DNA of 64,000 nt from Nonomuraea soli (GTDB lineage Bacteria > Actinomycetota > Actinomycetes > Streptosporangiales > Streptosporangiaceae). A program made the position numbers and the translations under genes. Shown in pieces: positions 26,156 to 38,619 of this stretch (positions are counted from its first letter, which is position 1; each line of letters begins with the position of its first letter). The stretch covers positions 874,816-938,815 of the forward strand of contig NZ_JACDUR010000002.1 of NCBI RefSeq assembly GCF_013761175.1. Reading direction: 5' to 3'. The notes beneath the pieces were generated by a model. The model saw only the letters and a list, made by a program, of their open reading frames with translations, had not been told where the DNA came from and did not search any database.

Positions 26156-28917
26156 ACGGGCAGCTCCTGCGGGTGCCAGAGGTCGCGGTAGAGGCCGGGG
26201 CGGTCCAGCAGCTCGGCGTGCGTGCCGCGCTCGGCGATCCGGCCGTGGTCGAGGACGACGATGCAGTCCGCGCCCGCGATCGTGTGCAGGCGGTGGGCGA
26301 TGACCAGCACCGCACGGCCGGCGGCCAGCGTGCTGAGCGCCTCCTGCACCCGGTGCTCGGACTCGGGGTCGGCGAACGCGGTCGCCTCGTCCAGCACCAG
26401 GACGGGCGGGTCGGCCAGCAGCGCCCTGGCGATGGTCAGCCGCTGCGCCTCACCGCCGGACAGGCGCCCCTGCTCGCCCAGCACGGTGTCGTAACCGGCG
26501 GGCAGCCGGGTGATGCGGTCGTGGATCTGCGCCGCCTCGGCCGCGCGCACCACCTCCTCGCGCGTCGCGCCGGGGCGCGCCAGCGCGATGTTGTCGTGCA
26601 CGCCGGCGCGGATGAGCGAGACGTCCTGGAAGACGAAGCCGACCGTCCGGTACAGCTCCTCCTGGGTCAGGTCGCGCAGGTCCGTGCCGCCGATCGTGAT
26701 CCGGCCCGTCGTGACGTCGTGGAAGCGGGCCAGGAGGGTGGCCAGGGTGGACTTGCCCGCGCCGCTGGGGCCGACCAGCGCGGTGACCGTGCCGGGAGCC
26801 AGCTCCAGATCGATGCCCGACAGCACGTCGTGGTCGGCGGTGTAGGCGAAGGAGACGTTCTCGAACCGCACGGTCCTGCCGGGCGAACCCTGCCCGACGG
26901 ACGTCGCCGGCGCGGGGGCCGTGAGCTCCGGCTCCGCCAGCAGCAGCCCGATGCGGCGGGCGGCGTCCATCGACTCGCGCACCGAGCCCATGCCGTACGC
27001 CACGGCCAGCAGCCGGCCGCCGAAGGTCACCCCGAGCACCAGGAACGGCAGCAGATCGGGACCGCGCACCAGCCCGGCGGCGCCGCCCACGACCACGATC
27101 AGCAGCAGGATCGTCATCGGGCGCGTCACCAGGTCGATCAGGACCTTCCTGCTGGTCAGCGGGCGCTGCCAGCCGTCCAGGAACCGGGCACGCTCGGCCA
27201 GCGTGGCGCGGAACCCGCCCGCCGGGCCCGCGTCGTACGTCCTGACCACGGAGAGCCCGTCGACGTAGGCGATCGCCTCCGACGAGACCCGCCCCTCCCA
27301 CGTCGGGAACTGCGCGATCTGCGAGGTGGACGCCTGCATCATGCGCGCCGTCAGGATCACGTAGGCCAGGATCGGCACCAGCAGGATCGCCGCCATCGCG
27401 GCATCGACGGTGAAGAGATAGGTCAGTACGGCCAGCGGTGTGACCAGCGCGGCCACCACGTCGAGCGCGGCATGCGTCACCAGGTAGTGCACGCTCGCGG
27501 CGTCACCCTGGACGGCCTGCTTCACCCGTCCGGAGGAGCGGTCGGTGAACCAGCCCAGGGGGAGGCGGGCGAGCTTCCCGACCACCCGGCGCCGGACCTC
27601 GTGACCGAAGCGGGCATCGACCACGTGCATCACCGCGACCAGCGCACCGGCGAGCGTGGTGCCTGCGCCGAGCAGGATGAGGGCCCAGACGCCCAGCTCG
27701 GTCAGGCCCGCGGCGCCCATGCCGTCGGCCAGGATGCGGCGGCAGAGCTCGATGAGCAGGAGGTAGGGGGCCAGCTGGAGGAGGGAGACGACGGCCTGGA
27801 CGGCGGCGGCCAGGACGAGCTTGCCGCGCACGGGGGCCAGGAGGCGGGAACCGGCGGTGGAGCGCCACTGGCGCTGCCTCGCGCCGGCACCACTCGCACC
27901 GGTCGTCTCGCTCGCGGTCGTCTCGCTCGTGGTCGTCTCGCTCGTGGTCGTCTCGGTTGCGACCGGGCCGCTCGTTGTTGTGCGGCGCGTGGCCCCGTTC
28001 GTGGAGCCGTCGCCCGAGGGGCCGGCCTGGCCGTTCGTCGCGCCGTCCGCCGGTGGCGTGGCGGACCCCGCCGCTTCGCGGGCCTCCTCCGTCACGGCCG
28101 CGTCCGTCGCCGCCTCGACGGCCGGGGTGCCCTTGGCTCCCTCGGCTCCCTCGGCTCCTTCCCCGCCCGGCCGGTCGTCGCGGTCGACGCCCATGGCCTT
28201 GCCCTTGACCCAGTACGCCTGGGCCTTCACCTCCGACGCCGGGAAGCCGAGCTGCTTCAGGCGGGCCCGCACCCGCTTGCCGGCGCCCGACTCCGGGGTC
28301 ACCCAGGCGAACCAGTTCGACCAGTCGCGGTCCTCGATCGCCTCGGCCAGCGCACCGGGGCCCTCGGGCACCCAGGTGATGGTCGCGAGGGGGTGGGAGG
28401 TCATCGGGATGATGACATCATCGGGATGATGCCGTTCCAGCAGCACCACCACGGGCGTGGTGGGCGGTACGGCGGCCAGGATGGAGTTGATCCCCGGCAG
28501 CGAGGCCGCATCTCCCACCAGCAGGTATCCGTCGGGCGCCGGGTCGGGGGCGGCGAAGTGCTTGGACCCCCACCGCGTCATCTGCAGCGTGTCTCCCACC
28601 CGCACCCGTCCGGCCCACGTGGAGGCGGGCCCGGCCGGTTCGTGCAAGACGAACTCCATGCTGACCTGCCGCAGCACCGGGTCGGGATCCAGGAGCGTGT
28701 ACCCGCGCTGGTGCTCGCGGCCCGGACGGTCGGGGTCGGGCGCCCAGATCCGCACCCAGGCGGCCGGGTGGATGGGCTGGCCGTCGAAGAGGGACGGCGC
28801 GTGGAAGGTGATGCGCCGGTAGTGCGGGGTGATGTCCTGGAAGGAGACGACGGTGAGCGTCTGCTCGCGCGCCCCCAGGGTCCTCATCACCGCCCCGGCG
28901 TATCCGCGGGCGGGCAT
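26152..28917 (-). CDS. IrtA-like siderophore-interacting reductase fused to ABC transporter
   Basis: 921 residues. Residues ~10-250 form a siderophore-interacting FAD-binding domain (RGYTLLDPD binding region; DGYLLVGDAASLPGI). A Ser/Thr-rich low-complexity linker follows (~250-345, TTSETTTSETT). Then comes a membrane domain and ATPase with Walker A GPSGAGKSTLAT, signature LSGGEAQR and Walker B LVLDEATAF. IrtA-type proteins import ferric siderophore and reduce the iron on the cytoplasmic face. The start overlaps the TetR stop (TGATG), so the three genes form an operon. Confidence 0.93.
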   Translation of the reverse strand: MPARGYAGAVMRTLGAREQTLTVVSFQDITPHYRRITFHAPSLFDGQPIHPAAWVRIWAPDPDRPGREHQRGYTLLDPDPVLRQVSMEFVLHEPAGPASTWAGRVRVGDTLQMTRWGSKHFAAPDPAPDGYLLVGDAASLPGINSILAAVPPTTPVVVLLERHHPDDVIIPMTSHPLATITWVPEGPGALAEAIEDRDWSNWFAWVTPESGAGKRVRARLKQLGFPASEVKAQAYWVKGKAMGVDRDDRPGGEGAEGAEGAKGTPAVEAATDAAVTEEAREAAGSATPPADGATNGQAGPSGDGSTNGATRRTTTSGPVATETTTSETTTSETTASETTGASGAGARQRQWRSTAGSRLLAPVRGKLVLAAAVQAVVSLLQLAPYLLLIELCRRILADGMGAAGLTELGVWALILLGAGTTLAGALVAVMHVVDARFGHEVRRRVVGKLARLPLGWFTDRSSGRVKQAVQGDAASVHYLVTHAALDVVAALVTPLAVLTYLFTVDAAMAAILLVPILAYVILTARMMQASTSQIAQFPTWEGRVSSEAIAYVDGLSVVRTYDAGPAGGFRATLAERARFLDGWQRPLTSRKVLIDLVTRPMTILLLIVVVGGAAGLVRGPDLLPFLVLGVTFGGRLLAVAYGMGSVRESMDAARRIGLLLAEPELTAPAPATSVGQGSPGRTVRFENVSFAYTADHDVLSGIDLELAPGTVTALVGPSGAGKSTLATLLARFHDVTTGRITIGGTDLRDLTQEELYRTVGFVFQDVSLIRAGVHDNIALARPGATREEVVRAAEAAQIHDRITRLPAGYDTVLGEQGRLSGGEAQRLTIARALLADPPVLVLDEATAFADPESEHRVQEALSTLAAGRAVLVIAHRLHTIAGADCIVVLDHGRIAERGTHAELLDRPGLYRDLWHPQELPV
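27901..27960. repeat. 15-nt tandem repeat x4 encoding the IrtA linker
   Basis: Four consecutive 15-bp units GGTCGTCTCGCTCGT (last one degenerate) encode TTSET pentapeptides on the minus strand. The linker joins the reductase and the transporter. Confidence 0.95.
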
Positions 28918-29618
28918 CAGCGGTCCTCTCGTCGATCGGTGAGCGTGGCGATGAGCGCGGAGACCGGGCGTCCCGGCGGCAGCTGGGCCACCAGGCCGCG
29001 CGCGGTCGAGCGCACCAGGAGCAGGAAGTAGTCCTCGGCGGTGTGCGCGGGGATGCCGGCGGTGGCCGCCTGGACGAGGGGTGAGCCCGCCATGGCGCTG
29101 AGCGCGTCGCGGGTGGCCTCTTCGGCGCCGGCCGGGTCGACGCTGGCGTGTGCCGCACGGGCTTCGTCGGCGGCGGTGATCCCGAGGGTGACGGTGGCGA
29201 TCGCCGAGCTGAGCGCGGTCGCGGCGGCGGGGTCGTAGCCGCGGCGGCCCAGCGTGGTGATCTGCGTCTCCAGCAGCCGGATGCCTGAGCGCCCGCGCGG
29301 GAACAGCCGCTGCAGGTAGGCGGCGGTGCCCGGGTGGGCGAGGGTGAAGGCGCGCATCTGGGCGGCGAAGCTCACCAGGTGGTCCTCGGTGGAGTCGCCG
29401 GGGTCGTCGACGAGGGTGAGTCCGGCCAGGATCGCCTCGCCCACCAGGCCTTCCAGTGCGGCGCGGCTGGGCACGTGCCGGTAGAGGGCGGTGGGGGTGA
29501 CACCTAGCGCGTCGGCGACCCGCTGCAGCGACAGGTCGGCCAGGCCGATGCGCACCCCTGCGGCGACGACGTCGTCGAGCGTGAACGAGGCGGTCCTGCC
29601 GCCGGTTTTCACCACCAC
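28917..29618 (-). CDS. TetR-family regulator of the siderophore operon
   Basis: About 231-233 residues; three GTG codons in a row (29618, 29615, 29612) compete, and the GGAGG just upstream best fits 29612. The helix-turn-helix is at LSLQRVADALGVTPTALYRHV; a C-terminal ligand domain of the TetR_C type follows. As first gene of the operon with the IrtA/IrtB-like transporter it probably represses itself. An iron box and a separate palindrome lie immediately upstream. Confidence 0.88.
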   Translation of the reverse strand: MVVKTGGRTASFTLDDVVAAGVRIGLADLSLQRVADALGVTPTALYRHVPSRAALEGLVGEAILAGLTLVDDPGDSTEDHLVSFAAQMRAFTLAHPGTAAYLQRLFPRGRSGIRLLETQITTLGRRGYDPAAATALSSAIATVTLGITAADEARAAHASVDPAGAEEATRDALSAMAGSPLVQAATAGIPAHTAEDYFLLLVRSTARGLVAQLPPGRPVSALIATLTDRREDR

Positions 29619-29627
29619 GGCCTCCAG

Positions 29628-29646
29628 TTAGGTTAGGCAAACCATA
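29628..29646. promoter_or_regulatory. Iron box upstream of the TetR-irtAB operon
   Basis: TTAGGTTAGGCAAACCATA matches the DmdR/IdeR consensus TTAGGTTAGGCTAACCTAA at 16 of 19 positions and lies 10 bp before the first GTG. Iron-replete repression of the operon is expected. Confidence 0.88.
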
Positions 29647-29662
29647 GTTATGCCCCATAACT
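29646..29662. promoter_or_regulatory. Candidate TetR operator
   Basis: AGTTATGCCCCATAACT has perfect 7-bp arms around CCC and directly abuts the iron box. It is the best candidate site for the TetR protein encoded next to it. Confidence 0.6.
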
Positions 29663-29727
29663 TAGAGGGTGTCAATGTGCGTTTTGCGGTAGCCGTACCG
29701 CCTAAATGACCTTTATGGTCGTTTGCC

Positions 29728-31425
29728 GTGCAACCACTCGTGACGGCGGATCCCCGGCAGCTCGGCGACTACCAGCTGAAGAACGTGCTCGGCAGGGGCG
29801 GGCAGGGCTCGGTCTACCTGGCCGAGGACGCCGGCGGGTCGCGCGTCGCGATCAAGATGCTGCACGCCGAGGACGAGGCCTCCCACCGGCGCTTCCTGCG
29901 CGAGGCCGAGGCGGCGCGGCGGGTCGCGCCCTTCAGTACGGCACGCGTCCTGGACGTGGGCGTCGCCGACGGGCGGCCGTACATCGTCAGCGAGTTCATT
30001 CCCGGGCCCTCGCTCGACGAGCTGATCAAGGCGGAGGGGCCCAGGTCGGGCAGCGGGCTCGAACGGCTGGCGGTGGCGACCTTGACCGCGCTGGCGGCGA
30101 TCCACCGCGCGGGGATCGTTCACCGGGATCTCAAGCCGAGCAACGTGATCATGGGGCAGGAAGGGCCCGTGGTGATCGACTTCGGGATCGCCAGGGCGCT
30201 GGAGCAGACCGCCACGGGCAGCGTCGTGGGCACGCCCGCCTTCATGGCGCCCGAGCAGTTCGGCGGGGTGGTCGGGCCGGCGTGTGACATGTTCAGCTGG
30301 GCGAGCACGATGATCTACGCGGCGACCGGGCAGCCGGCCTTCCAGGGCGAGACGATGCCCGCGCTGATGGCGGCGATCCTGCAGCAGGAGCCGGACCTGT
30401 CGCGGGTGCCCGAGGGGTTGCGGCCGCTCATCGCGGCATGCCTGGCCAAGGAGCCCTCGGCCCGGCCGCGCGCCGAGGTGCTGCTGGCCCGGCTGACCGG
30501 CCAGGCCCCCGAGCGAGTGGCCGGCCCCCAGGGGACACGGCTGCTGACAGGTGACCTGGGAGGAGGCACGCCAGGTCACGGCGCCCCAGATCTGCGCGGC
30601 GCGGGTCATGGCGCCCCAGATCTGCGCGGCGCGGGTCGCGGCGCCCCAGATCTGCGCGGCCCGGGTCACGGCGGCCCGGGTCGCAGCGGGCCGGGTCACG
30701 GCTCCCCGGGTCACGGCTCCCCGGGTCACGGCTCCCCGGGTCACGGCTCCCCGGGTCACGGCGGCATGGGCCATGGCGGGCCGCAGCTCCCGGCGCAGGC
30801 CTTCCGGAGCCCGGAAGCCGCCCCCGGCGTGGCAGGCGCGGTGGCCGCCCTGATCTGCCTCCTGCTCGTGACGATCCCCCTGGCCGGCGTCACCTTCGAG
30901 ACCCTCCGCTGGATCTCCCTCTACGAGCACTCCTTCGACCGCGACACCTGGCTGGTCTGGAACGTCGCCTGCATGGCCGGGGTCATCCTCCTCATCCCCG
31001 CCGCCGGCCCCGCCCTCTGGCGTTACCACAAGGGCGCCACCATCGCCACCTGGATCCTGCCCCCGCTGGGCGTGCTGTTCCTCGTCTGGGCCCTGGTGCT
31101 GGGGTTCGAGGACGACTTCCCCGCCATCCTGGTCGGCCTGCTCCCGCCCGGCCTGCTCGGCCCCGTGCTGGTCGCGGTCGCCTTCATGGCCGTGCGCGTG
31201 AGCAGGGTCGCGGCGGTGCTCGGCATCATGGGCGGCGTGCTGCTCACCGTCGAGATCGCCTTCCACGCGATCGACATGATGCCGGGCGCCGCCGACCACA
31301 CGTTCCGCCTGATGCGCCTGCTGGCGACCGTGGCCGCCCGGGTGACGCTCACGGCGTGGCTGGTGGCGCTCGGCGTCATGCTCGTCAGGCGGGCGGCCGA
31401 GCACCCCCCTCGGCAACACCCGTGA
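29728..31425 (+). CDS. Membrane Ser/Thr protein kinase with multi-helix C-terminus
   Basis: 565 residues from GTG. The kinase domain (~14-270) has GRGGQGSVYLAE, catalytic Lys43, HRDLKPSN (D134) and DFG (151-153), so it should be active. A Gly/His/Pro repeat linker (~282-350) leads to a C-terminal region with five to six membrane helices and no extracytoplasmic sensor domain. It diverges from the TetR-IrtAB operon and precedes an ABC transporter gene by 29 bp, possibly co-transcribed. Its substrate is unknown. Confidence 0.92.
   Translation: MQPLVTADPRQLGDYQLKNVLGRGGQGSVYLAEDAGGSRVAIKMLHAEDEASHRRFLREAEAARRVAPFSTARVLDVGVADGRPYIVSEFIPGPSLDELIKAEGPRSGSGLERLAVATLTALAAIHRAGIVHRDLKPSNVIMGQEGPVVIDFGIARALEQTATGSVVGTPAFMAPEQFGGVVGPACDMFSWASTMIYAATGQPAFQGETMPALMAAILQQEPDLSRVPEGLRPLIAACLAKEPSARPRAEVLLARLTGQAPERVAGPQGTRLLTGDLGGGTPGHGAPDLRGAGHGAPDLRGAGRGAPDLRGPGHGGPGRSGPGHGSPGHGSPGHGSPGHGSPGHGGMGHGGPQLPAQAFRSPEAAPGVAGAVAALICLLLVTIPLAGVTFETLRWISLYEHSFDRDTWLVWNVACMAGVILLIPAAGPALWRYHKGATIATWILPPLGVLFLVWALVLGFEDDFPAILVGLLPPGLLGPVLVAVAFMAVRVSRVAAVLGIMGGVLLTVEIAFHAIDMMPGAADHTFRLMRLLATVAARVTLTAWLVALGVMLVRRAAEHPPRQHP
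30571..30765. repeat. 30-nt x3 and 15-nt x4-5 tandem repeats in the kinase linker
   Basis: Three 30-bp units (30571-30600, 30601-30630, 30631-30660) encode GHGAPDLRGA repeats. Then four identical 15-bp units CCGGGTCACGGCTCC (30691-30750) plus a degenerate fifth encode PGHGS repeats. All are multiples of three and keep the frame. Confidence 0.97.
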
Positions 31426-31454
31426 AATCGGGATAAGAGATGATCTGAGGCGAT

Positions 31455-33176
<1,722 letters not shown>

Positions 33177-33182
33177 CCCCCA

Positions 33183-33213
33183 CGCTGACCCCCGGCCCCG
33201 GCCGGGTTCAGCG
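33183..33213. terminator. Hairpin between convergent ABC and lacI genes
   Basis: CGCTGACCCCCGGC (from 33183) pairs with GCCGGGTTCAGCG (to 33213) with one mismatch. It overlaps the stop codon of the LacI gene and follows the ABC gene stop by a few bases. Confidence 0.6.
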
Positions 33214-34206
33214 GGTCGACTCCCTGGCCATGAGCTCGAACGGCGCCACGTGCTCGCTCGCCGGCCGCCCGCCGTCGTGGATGCGCCCCACCACCAGCTC
33301 GACCGCCGTGGCGGCCATCCACCGGTGGTCGGGCGCCACCGTCGACAGCGACGGCACCATCATGGCGGCCTCGGGGATGTCGTCGTACCCGACGAGCCGG
33401 ATGTCGTCGGGTACCCGCAGCCCGCGGTCGGCCAGCCCGCGCAGCACTCCCTGCGCGACGGTGTCGGTCACGCACACCACGCCGTCGATCGCGAGCCCGC
33501 TGTCGGCGAGGCGGTGGGCGGCGTCCCTGCCTCCCTCCGGGCTCATGGCGGTCACCGCGAAGCGCAGCGCGGGGTCGGGCGTCAGCCCCCGGTCGGCGTG
33601 GGCCGCCAGGTAGCCCTGGTACCGGCGGGTCACCACGTTCACGCCTTCGAGCGCGCCGCCGGTCACGACGGCGACGCGCCGGCAGCCGCGCTCGATCAGG
33701 TGGGCGGTCGCCGCCCTCGTGCCCTCCTCGTTGGGCATGGCGACGTGGTCGAGGCGCCCGCCGTAGTCCTGCTCGCCGAGCATGACGATGGGGTAGTCGG
33801 CCTCGGCCAGCCGCCGGTCGCGGCTGTCGAGGCCGACGGCGCTGAGGATGAGGCCGTCGAAGTGCAGGGTGTGCGAGTGGGCGATCGCGTCGAGCTCGCC
33901 GTCGGCGGCAGCCCCGGTCTGCTCGACCGCCACGTGGAAGCCCAGCCGTCCGGCCTGCTCGATCACGTGGGCGGCCAGCAGCCCGAAGTAGGAGCGGCCG
34001 ATCTCGGGCACGGCCAGCCCGATGACGCCGGTGCGGCCGGAGCGCAGGGTGCGGGCGGAGGTGTTGACGCGGTAGCCCGACTGCCGGATGGCCTCCTGCA
34101 CGCGCGTCCGGACGGGGCCGCTGACGCCGGGGCGGTTGTTGACGACGTTGGAGACCGTCATCGTGGAGACCCCGGCCAGCCGGGCGACGTCACTCATGGT
34201 CACCAT
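33208..34206 (-). CDS. LacI-family regulator of the GH51 locus
   Basis: 332 residues. GGAGGGCGG precedes the ATG at 34206; ATG 34197 (MSDVARLAGVS) is an alternative. HTH: VARLAGVSTMTVSNVVNNR; sensor domain ~60-332. It lies 30 bp downstream of the GH51 gene on the same strand and is probably co-transcribed. The 40-bp inverted repeat at 35761-35800 is its likely operator, with an arabino-oligosaccharide or arabinose as inducer (inference). Confidence 0.93.
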   Translation of the reverse strand: MVTMSDVARLAGVSTMTVSNVVNNRPGVSGPVRTRVQEAIRQSGYRVNTSARTLRSGRTGVIGLAVPEIGRSYFGLLAAHVIEQAGRLGFHVAVEQTGAAADGELDAIAHSHTLHFDGLILSAVGLDSRDRRLAEADYPIVMLGEQDYGGRLDHVAMPNEEGTRAATAHLIERGCRRVAVVTGGALEGVNVVTRRYQGYLAAHADRGLTPDPALRFAVTAMSPEGGRDAAHRLADSGLAIDGVVCVTDTVAQGVLRGLADRGLRVPDDIRLVGYDDIPEAAMMVPSLSTVAPDHRWMAATAVELVVGRIHDGGRPASEHVAPFELMARESTR

Positions 34207-34236
34207 GTCCCCGCCCTCCGATCCGTCAGCAGACTA

Positions 34237-35748
<1,512 letters not shown>

Positions 35749-35760
35749 GGGGAAGCCTCC

Positions 35761-35800
35761 TTGTGTATCGATAAAGCAGCGCAACTTTATCGATACACAA
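35761..35800. promoter_or_regulatory. Perfect 40-bp inverted repeat operator in the GH51/esterase divergent promoter
   Basis: TTGTGTATCGATAAAG (35761-35776) and CTTTATCGATACACAA (35785-35800) are perfect 16-bp inverted copies with an 8-bp spacer. Each arm contains the palindrome TATCGATA, with centres 22 bp (two helical turns) apart. It is best read as two LacI-dimer sites on the same DNA face. Confidence 0.9.
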
Positions 35801-35831
35801 AGCTCTGTCAAGAGAGATATCGTGACGCTCC

Positions 35832-36578
35832 ATGACGCGCGAACCCCTCTGGCCTGCCCTCCCCGAAGGTGCGACGATCACCGCCTATCCCGTCGGCGAC
35901 CCGGCGGCCCCCGCGGTCGTGGTGCTGCCCGGCGGCGGCTACACCCACCTGGCCGACCACGAGGGCGAGCCGGTCGCCCGCTGGCTGAACACCCTGGGCG
36001 TCGCCGCCTACGTGGCCCGCTACCGCGTCGCCCCGCACCGCTTCCCGCTGCCGCTGCTCGACGCGGCCAGGGCGGTGCGCTGGGTCAGGCACCACACGGC
36101 GGCTGCGAAGGTGGGCGTGCTGGGCTTCTCCGCCGGAGGGCACCTGGCCGGGCTGCTGTCGACGGAGAGCGGCCCGATGCTCGCGGAAGGGCCGCACGAC
36201 GACGTCGACGCCGCCGCCGCGCGCCCCGACCTGGCGGTGCTGTGCTACCCGGTGGTGCGTTTCGACGACTCTCCCGACACGCATCGAGGCTCGGTGCGGA
36301 GCCTCCTCGGTGACGCGGAGCCGATCGGGGAGCTCTCGGTGGACCGGCGGGTGAGCGCGCACACCCCGCCGATGTTCCTGTGGCACACCGCCGACGACGC
36401 CGCCGTGCCGGTGTCGAACTCGCTGCACCTGGCCGCAGCCCTGGCCAGGCACGGCGTCCCCGTCGAACTGCACGTCTACCCGCACGGACGCCACGGCCTG
36501 GGCCTGGCGGAACAGGAGCCGCGGGTGGCCGGCTGGACGGCCGGGTGCGCGGCCTTCCTGGCCGGCCACCTTGGATGA
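35832..36578 (+). CDS. Alpha/beta hydrolase, probable carbohydrate esterase
   Basis: 248 residues without a signal peptide. [16 protein letters not shown] is an oxyanion-hole region, [10 protein letters not shown] holds the nucleophile serine, DDAAVPVS the acid and GRHGLGLAE the histidine. This is the arrangement of BD-FAE/acetylxylan-esterase-like proteins. It is divergent from the GH51 gene over a shared operator, so it likely removes acetyl or feruloyl groups from imported arabinoxylan or pectin fragments. The ester specificity is inference. Confidence 0.85.
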   Translation: MTREPLWPALPEGATITAYPVGDPAAPAVVVLPGGGYTHLADHEGEPVARWLNTLGVAAYVARYRVAPHRFPLPLLDAARAVRWVRHHTAAAKVGVLGFSAGGHLAGLLSTESGPMLAEGPHDDVDAAAARPDLAVLCYPVVRFDDSPDTHRGSVRSLLGDAEPIGELSVDRRVSAHTPPMFLWHTADDAAVPVSNSLHLAAALARHGVPVELHVYPHGRHGLGLAEQEPRVAGWTAGCAAFLAGHLG

Positions 36579-36586
36579 CCCGGGGG

Positions 36587-37738
36587 TCAGTGGCCGCTCA
36601 CGCCGCTGATCTCGTTCGGGGCCTCGGGCAGCGCCACCGACGCGGTGACCTTGCCCGTGGCCAGGTCGACCGCGTGCAGCTTCCTGCCCGCGGGCTCCGA
36701 CACGTAGGCGGTGCCTCCGCGCACGAACAGCGCCGGGCGGGGCTGCTGCCACTCCAGCGGCTCGGTCCACGCCTCCATCACCTTGACCGAGCTCAGCTCC
36801 TTGCCGCTCTCCTCGTCGTAGACGTGCAGAGCGCCGTCCGTGCCCAGGATCAGCGCCTCGCCGCCGGGGCCGCGGCCCAGCGAGCGGAAGGTGTAGCTGT
36901 GCCCGACCGGCACCACGGTCAGCTTCCCGGTCTCGGTGTTGATCAGCGAGAACCGCTCGGGCCGCTCCAGCTCGGCGTCCTTGTCCTTCTTGTAGTCGCC
37001 CAGCACGATCGGCGAGCCCTCCGAGCCCGCCTGGTTGCCGATGCGGCCGTACGGGTCAGGACTGGCGATCTTGGTGATCGTACCGCCCTTGTAGAGCAGC
37101 ACGCCGTCCTCGCAGCCGATCACCACCGCCTCGCCGCGCGCGGTCGCCTCGCCGTGCACGCCGGGGCACTGCTCGCTGCGGGCGATCTCCTTGCGCGCCC
37201 GGTCGAGCACGAGGATGCCGGTGCGCGACTCCTCGGTGCCCACCGTCACGACGAGCTCGCCGTTGGCCAGCTCGATGGCCACGCCGTGGTGCGGTGCGGC
37301 CGCGGTGTAGGTCTCGCCCTGCGGCAGTCCCTCGGCCAGGGCCGCCGGGTCGAAGCTGGTGACCTGGCCGGTTCCGTCCGAGAAGAGCACGGTACGGCCC
37401 GCGTGCCGTACGACGTGACCCGGCTTGGCGCCCTTGAACTCGTCGGCCTTCAAGGTCGCCGAGGCGGCGTCGAGCACGCGGAAACCGGTCGCGGTGGAGA
37501 CCAGCACGTGCCTGGCGTCACCGGCCGGGTTGACCCGGTTGAAGCCGGGCAGCGCGATCGTGCGGGCGATCTTGAGCGTGGTGCCGTCGAGGACGTGCAG
37601 GCCGCCGTCGAACGTGGTCACGATGGGGTCCTCGACGGTGACCGGTGCGGGCGGGGCCGCTCCGGCCTGCGGCTGGGTGCTGCCGCAGGCGGCCAGGAGG
37701 AAGGCGGCGGAGATCAGGAGGGGGAGTCTGGTTCTCAT
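36587..37738 (-). CDS. aztD: AztD-like zinc metallochaperone lipoprotein (paralog 1)
   Basis: 383 residues; lipobox LLAAC then a beta-propeller-like body. It shares HVVRHAGRTVLFSDGTG, APHHGVAIEL and CPGVHGEA...GCEDGVLLY with AztD proteins, which hand zinc to the binding protein AztC. The His-rich HGDHxHYY loop of AztD is absent. It is the last gene of the zinc operon, starting with ATGA overlap with the binding-protein gene. It is anchored on the outer face of the membrane. Confidence 0.82.
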   Translation of the reverse strand: MRTRLPLLISAAFLLAACGSTQPQAGAAPPAPVTVEDPIVTTFDGGLHVLDGTTLKIARTIALPGFNRVNPAGDARHVLVSTATGFRVLDAASATLKADEFKGAKPGHVVRHAGRTVLFSDGTGQVTSFDPAALAEGLPQGETYTAAAPHHGVAIELANGELVVTVGTEESRTGILVLDRARKEIARSEQCPGVHGEATARGEAVVIGCEDGVLLYKGGTITKIASPDPYGRIGNQAGSEGSPIVLGDYKKDKDAELERPERFSLINTETGKLTVVPVGHSYTFRSLGRGPGGEALILGTDGALHVYDEESGKELSSVKVMEAWTEPLEWQQPRPALFVRGGTAYVSEPAGRKLHAVDLATGKVTASVALPEAPNEISGVSGH

Positions 37739-38619
37739 TTTCTGACTTTCTCTGACAGGCCATCGACGATGGCCGTGGTGTTGGCGCGCATCATCTGCAC
37801 GTAGGTGGGCGCCCGGTCGGTGAGGGACTCGGAGTCGAGGCTGACGATCGTCACGTCCAGCCCCGCCTCCTCGGCCATCACGCGCGCCAGGCGGTCGGGC
37901 TGCGAGGAGTCGGCGAAGACCGCGGGCACCCCTGCCCTGCGGACCGCGTCGGCCAGCTCCTTCAGATCCGAGGCGCTCGGCGACGCGAGGGTGGTCCCGC
38001 TGGGGATCACCGCGCCGATCACCTCGAAGTCGTAGCGCTCCGCCAGGTAGCCGAAGACGTGATGGTTGGTGACCAGCGCGCGTCGCTCCAGGGCGGCGAA
38101 CCGACGGGTCATCCACGCGTCGAGCTCGCCGAGCTGCGCGCGGTAGGCGGCGGCGTTGGCCAGGACACGTGCCGGGTCCACGCCGTCGACCTCGTCGATG
38201 ACGGCGGAGGCGATCAGGTCGACCGCCTTGGCCGCTCTGGCGGGGTCGGTCCAGAAGTGCGGGTCGAGCCCGCCGTCGCGGTAGCGGATCGGGCCGACGC
38301 CCTCGCCGACGGCCAGCACGGCCACGCCCCGCTCCCGCGCGGCCTCGACGTGGCGCAGCACGCCCTCCTCCAGGCCCAGGCCGTTGGAGACGATGAGGCG
38401 CGCACGCTCCATCGACGCCGCCTGCTGCGCGGAGACGCCGAAGGAGTGCGGATCGGCGTTGCGGCCCATGATGACCTCGACCTCGGCCTGGTCGCCGACC
38501 ACGGCGCGGGTCAGGTCGCCGAGGATGTTCGTGGTGACCACGACCTCGGCGCGCGGGCCCGCGCCGCACGCGGTCAGGAACCCGGCCAGGAGGGCCAGCA
38601 GGGTGAGTCTGATCGTCAT
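37735..38619 (-). CDS. aztC: Zinc ABC transporter binding lipoprotein (AztC/ZnuA type)
   Basis: 294 residues; lipobox FLTAC. Cluster A-I metal-binding fold with the expected ligands: His in ADPHSF, His in DPHFWTDP, His in TNHHVFGY and Asp in FADSSQP. There is no long His-rich loop of ZnuA, which fits AztC, the type loaded by AztD chaperones. It lies between two AztD-like genes with ATGA overlaps at both ends. Confidence 0.92.
   Translation of the reverse strand: MTIRLTLLALLAGFLTACGAGPRAEVVVTTNILGDLTRAVVGDQAEVEVIMGRNADPHSFGVSAQQAASMERARLIVSNGLGLEEGVLRHVEAARERGVAVLAVGEGVGPIRYRDGGLDPHFWTDPARAAKAVDLIASAVIDEVDGVDPARVLANAAAYRAQLGELDAWMTRRFAALERRALVTNHHVFGYLAERYDFEVIGAVIPSGTTLASPSASDLKELADAVRRAGVPAVFADSSQPDRLARVMAEEAGLDVTIVSLDSESLTDRAPTYVQMMRANTTAIVDGLSEKVRK

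Noticed and set aside
26173..29031. 952-codon plus-strand frame opposite the IrtA/IrtB-like genes
   Set aside because: Composition typical of an antisense shadow; no family resemblance and no ribosome binding site.
30571..30765. CRISPR-like array of short repeats
   Set aside because: Units are directly adjacent without spacers, keep the reading frame and encode a Gly/His/Pro linker of a kinase.
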